Below, in pieces: positions 6,705 through 7,686 of a stretch of 7,686 nucleotides of DNA. The position numbers were made by a program, and so were the translations under genes. Source of the DNA: Prolixibacteraceae bacterium UBA5740 (GTDB lineage Bacteria > Bacteroidota > Bacteroidia > Bacteroidales > Prolixibacteraceae). The stretch spans positions 1 to 7,686 of the forward strand of contig DIFU01000097.1 of assembly GCA_002419285.1 (NCBI GenBank), read 5' to 3'. The notes under the pieces are model-generated. The model was not told the DNA's origin and did no database searches. It saw only the letters and a list, made by a program, of their open reading frames with translations. Each line of letters starts with the position of its first letter. Positions within the stretch are counted from its first letter, which is position 1.

Positions 6705-6741
6705 GGGGTTCCGGTCATCAATTGGCCGGAACTCCTCTTTT
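6705..6741 (+). terminator. Probable intrinsic terminator downstream of trpB2
   Basis: GGGGTTCCGGTC (6705-6716) pairs with GGCCGGAACTCC (6724-6735) over 12 bp, including two G-T wobbles, with the loop ATCAATT (6717-6723). It is followed by TCTTTTC (6736-6742), a short T-rich tail. It begins 58 bp after the trpB2 stop. A run of seven T lies before the stem on the plus strand, which gives A residues on the minus strand, so it would not serve the convergent HAD gene well. The rest of the 6647-6854 gap holds no recognisable gene. Confidence 0.65.
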
Positions 6742-6854
6742 CAGGGCATCGGTAACACTCGTTTTAAACCGTGGAAAATAAAATTTTCAGTGGATTATAT
6801 GTCTGACAACCAGGGTTTAAGTATTGTCATCCATGGTTTTATACTTACGATTAT

Positions 6855-7493
6855 CTAAATCTCCCTCAATCCCATTCCAACATATTGCAGAATGAGTTTT
6901 TCCAAATCCTCTCCCGGTATGTAGTGGGCAACATTTAATCCGGCCTCGGCGGCTGCCTTGATATTGACTTCCAGGTCGTCGATGAATAGTGTTTCACCTG
7001 CGTTTATGCCCGATAAAGTGAGAACTTTCCTGTATCCTGGGATATTGGGTTTCCGATCGTTGATTTCGTGCGAATAGAATGTCGCATTAAATAGCGTTTC
7101 CCATTCAACCCCATGTTCCTGTCCAAAGTCGCGGCGAAAACGTTCAATATGGATTTCATTGGTGTTACTGTATAGGAACAGGCTGAAGCGCCCGGCGAGT
7201 TTTTGCAGTAACCTGACTTTATGTACCGGTACTTTTGCCAACATGGAACACCAGGCATGATCCAGGGTTTCATCCTGTATGTCAGGGTTTTTCAGCAGTT
7301 TCCGGAGCCGATCCCTGAATTCACCCGGCTGAAATGACCCGGTCTCGAACCCTGTAAACAGGGGGTGATGAATAAAATCACGCAAGTCATGAAACGGTTC
7401 ATTACGGTTTAGTTCCTGGAATTCCTTTAACGGAGAATTAAAATCAAGGTCCAATAAAACACCTCCCAGGTCAAATAAGAGATTACGTATCAC
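6855..7493 (-). CDS. HAD-superfamily hydrolase, YihX-like (subfamily IA) phosphatase
   Basis: A 212-residue HAD phosphatase with an alpha-helical cap (about 20-95) inserted after motif I, as in subfamily IA. Motif I is FDLGGVLLDLDF with nucleophile Asp8; the usual second Asp of DxD is Gly10, as in E. coli YihX (FDLGNVIVDIDF). Motif II is LYSNTN with Ser109, motif III is Lys148 in DRKP, and motif IV is FIDDLEVNI with Asp172 and Asp173. The likely reaction is hydrolysis of a small phosphate ester such as a sugar phosphate (YihX acts on alpha-glucose 1-phosphate), but the substrate cannot be set from sequence. The start is GTG (complement of 7491-7493): an in-frame TAA at 7506-7508 stops any extension, and no ATG lies between that stop and motif I. 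It is divergent from the mtnA-like gene with an 86-bp gap and convergent with trpB2. Confidence 0.88.
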   Translation of the reverse strand: MIRNLLFDLGGVLLDLDFNSPLKEFQELNRNEPFHDLRDFIHHPLFTGFETGSFQPGEFRDRLRKLLKNPDIQDETLDHAWCSMLAKVPVHKVRLLQKLAGRFSLFLYSNTNEIHIERFRRDFGQEHGVEWETLFNATFYSHEINDRKPNIPGYRKVLTLSGINAGETLFIDDLEVNIKAAAEAGLNVAHYIPGEDLEKLILQYVGMGLREI

Positions 7494-7512
7494 AAATAGA
7501 TAATTTTAGGGT

Positions 7513-7520
7513 TACTTTTG
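7513..7520 (+). promoter_or_regulatory. Candidate -7 promoter box for the mtnA-like gene
   Basis: TACTTTTG at 7513-7520 matches the Bacteroidota -7 consensus TAnnTTTG at every fixed position. It lies 59 bp upstream of the ATG at 7580, in the 86-bp gap between divergent genes. No TTTG is visible at the expected -33 distance, so this rests on one short box. Confidence 0.25.
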
Positions 7521-7579
7521 CCCAATAGGGTGATATCCTTTGATAATATCTTATCGTCAAAGTAAATGAATTAACAATC

Positions 7580-7686
7580 ATGAACAACGATTTTGCTTTG
7601 AAAGCCTCGCTCTGGCTGGCAGAAGGGAATACTGGTCTTGTCCAGGTGATTGACAAGCGTTTTCTTCCGTTTGAAACAAGGATTTT
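7580..7686 (+). CDS. mtnA: N-terminus of a probable S-methyl-5-thioribose-1-phosphate isomerase (partial)
   Basis: An ATG opens a frame that stays open for 35 full codons to the window edge. The peptide contains SLWLAEGNTGLVQVIDKRFLP followed by F-E-T. This resembles the N-terminal strand pattern of MtnA and related eIF2B-like isomerases, where a short strand is followed by (I/L)-(D/N)-Q-x-x-LP-x-E. Here the position usually occupied by Gln is Lys. MtnA interconverts 5-methylthioribose-1-phosphate and 5-methylthioribulose-1-phosphate in methionine salvage. Only about a tenth of the expected protein is visible and none of the active site, so the name is provisional; other members of the eIF2B-like family are possible. 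An upstream ATG at 7566 is followed almost at once by a stop. Confidence 0.5.
   Translation, partial: MNNDFALKASLWLAEGNTGLVQVIDKRFLPFETRI

Noticed and set aside
6818..6847. Inverted repeat TAAGTAT/ATACTTA just beyond the HAD stop codon, as a terminator for that gene.
   Set aside because: The stem is only 7 bp and AT-rich, the loop is 16 bases and no T-tract follows on the minus strand.
7558..7588. A minus-strand promoter for the HAD gene: TTACTTTG (complement of 7558-7565) with GTTG 19 bp upstream.
   Set aside because: Both boxes deviate from consensus and the DNA is AT-rich, so the match is too weak to list.

Overview
The window looks like chromosomal DNA of a member of the Bacteroidota. 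The basis is inference from three things: moderate-to-low GC with A-rich rather than Shine-Dalgarno-rich regions before starts, a MacB-type efflux locus with a separate ATPase followed by two tandem permease genes, and boxes resembling the Bacteroidota TAnnTTTG promoter element. No rRNA, tRNA, CRISPR array or insertion sequence was recognised.

Layout. Positions 1-4644 carry a five-gene minus-strand cluster, read from right to left: an ABC ATPase (3931-4644), two paralogous MacB/FtsX-type permeases (2663-3919 and 1329-2594), a MacA/HlyD-like periplasmic adaptor (127-1260), and the first 18 codons of a secreted protein (1-54), probably the TolC-type outer-membrane channel. Together they would form a tripartite pump spanning both membranes. 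Positions 4645-5272 are a long intergenic region between divergent units. Positions 5273-6646 encode a stand-alone TrpB2-type tryptophan synthase beta chain, with a hairpin terminator at about 6705-6741. A YihX-like HAD phosphatase lies on the minus strand (6855-7493). The start of a divergent gene resembling methylthioribose-1-phosphate isomerase (mtnA) runs off the right edge (from 7580).

The most notable element is in the intergenic region before trpB2. A 21-codon open reading frame (5080-5145) holds four consecutive TGG (Trp) codons. It is followed by a 16-bp GC/AT hairpin with a T-run (5176-5217), a textbook intrinsic terminator placed about 55 bp before the trpB2 start. The last leader codon and its stop lie in a segment that can pair with the terminator's 5' arm and loop, and the Trp codons themselves form one arm of a further hairpin. 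This has all the parts of a ribosome-mediated tryptophan attenuator. It controls what appears to be a single-gene trpB2 unit, not a trp operon. If right, it ties this poorly understood TrpB2 class to tryptophan supply in vivo.

The rest of the intergenic region contains no convincing gene. It does hold two 10-bp GTTAAC-centred palindromes whose centres are 22 bp apart, which could be an operator pair for the efflux operon.
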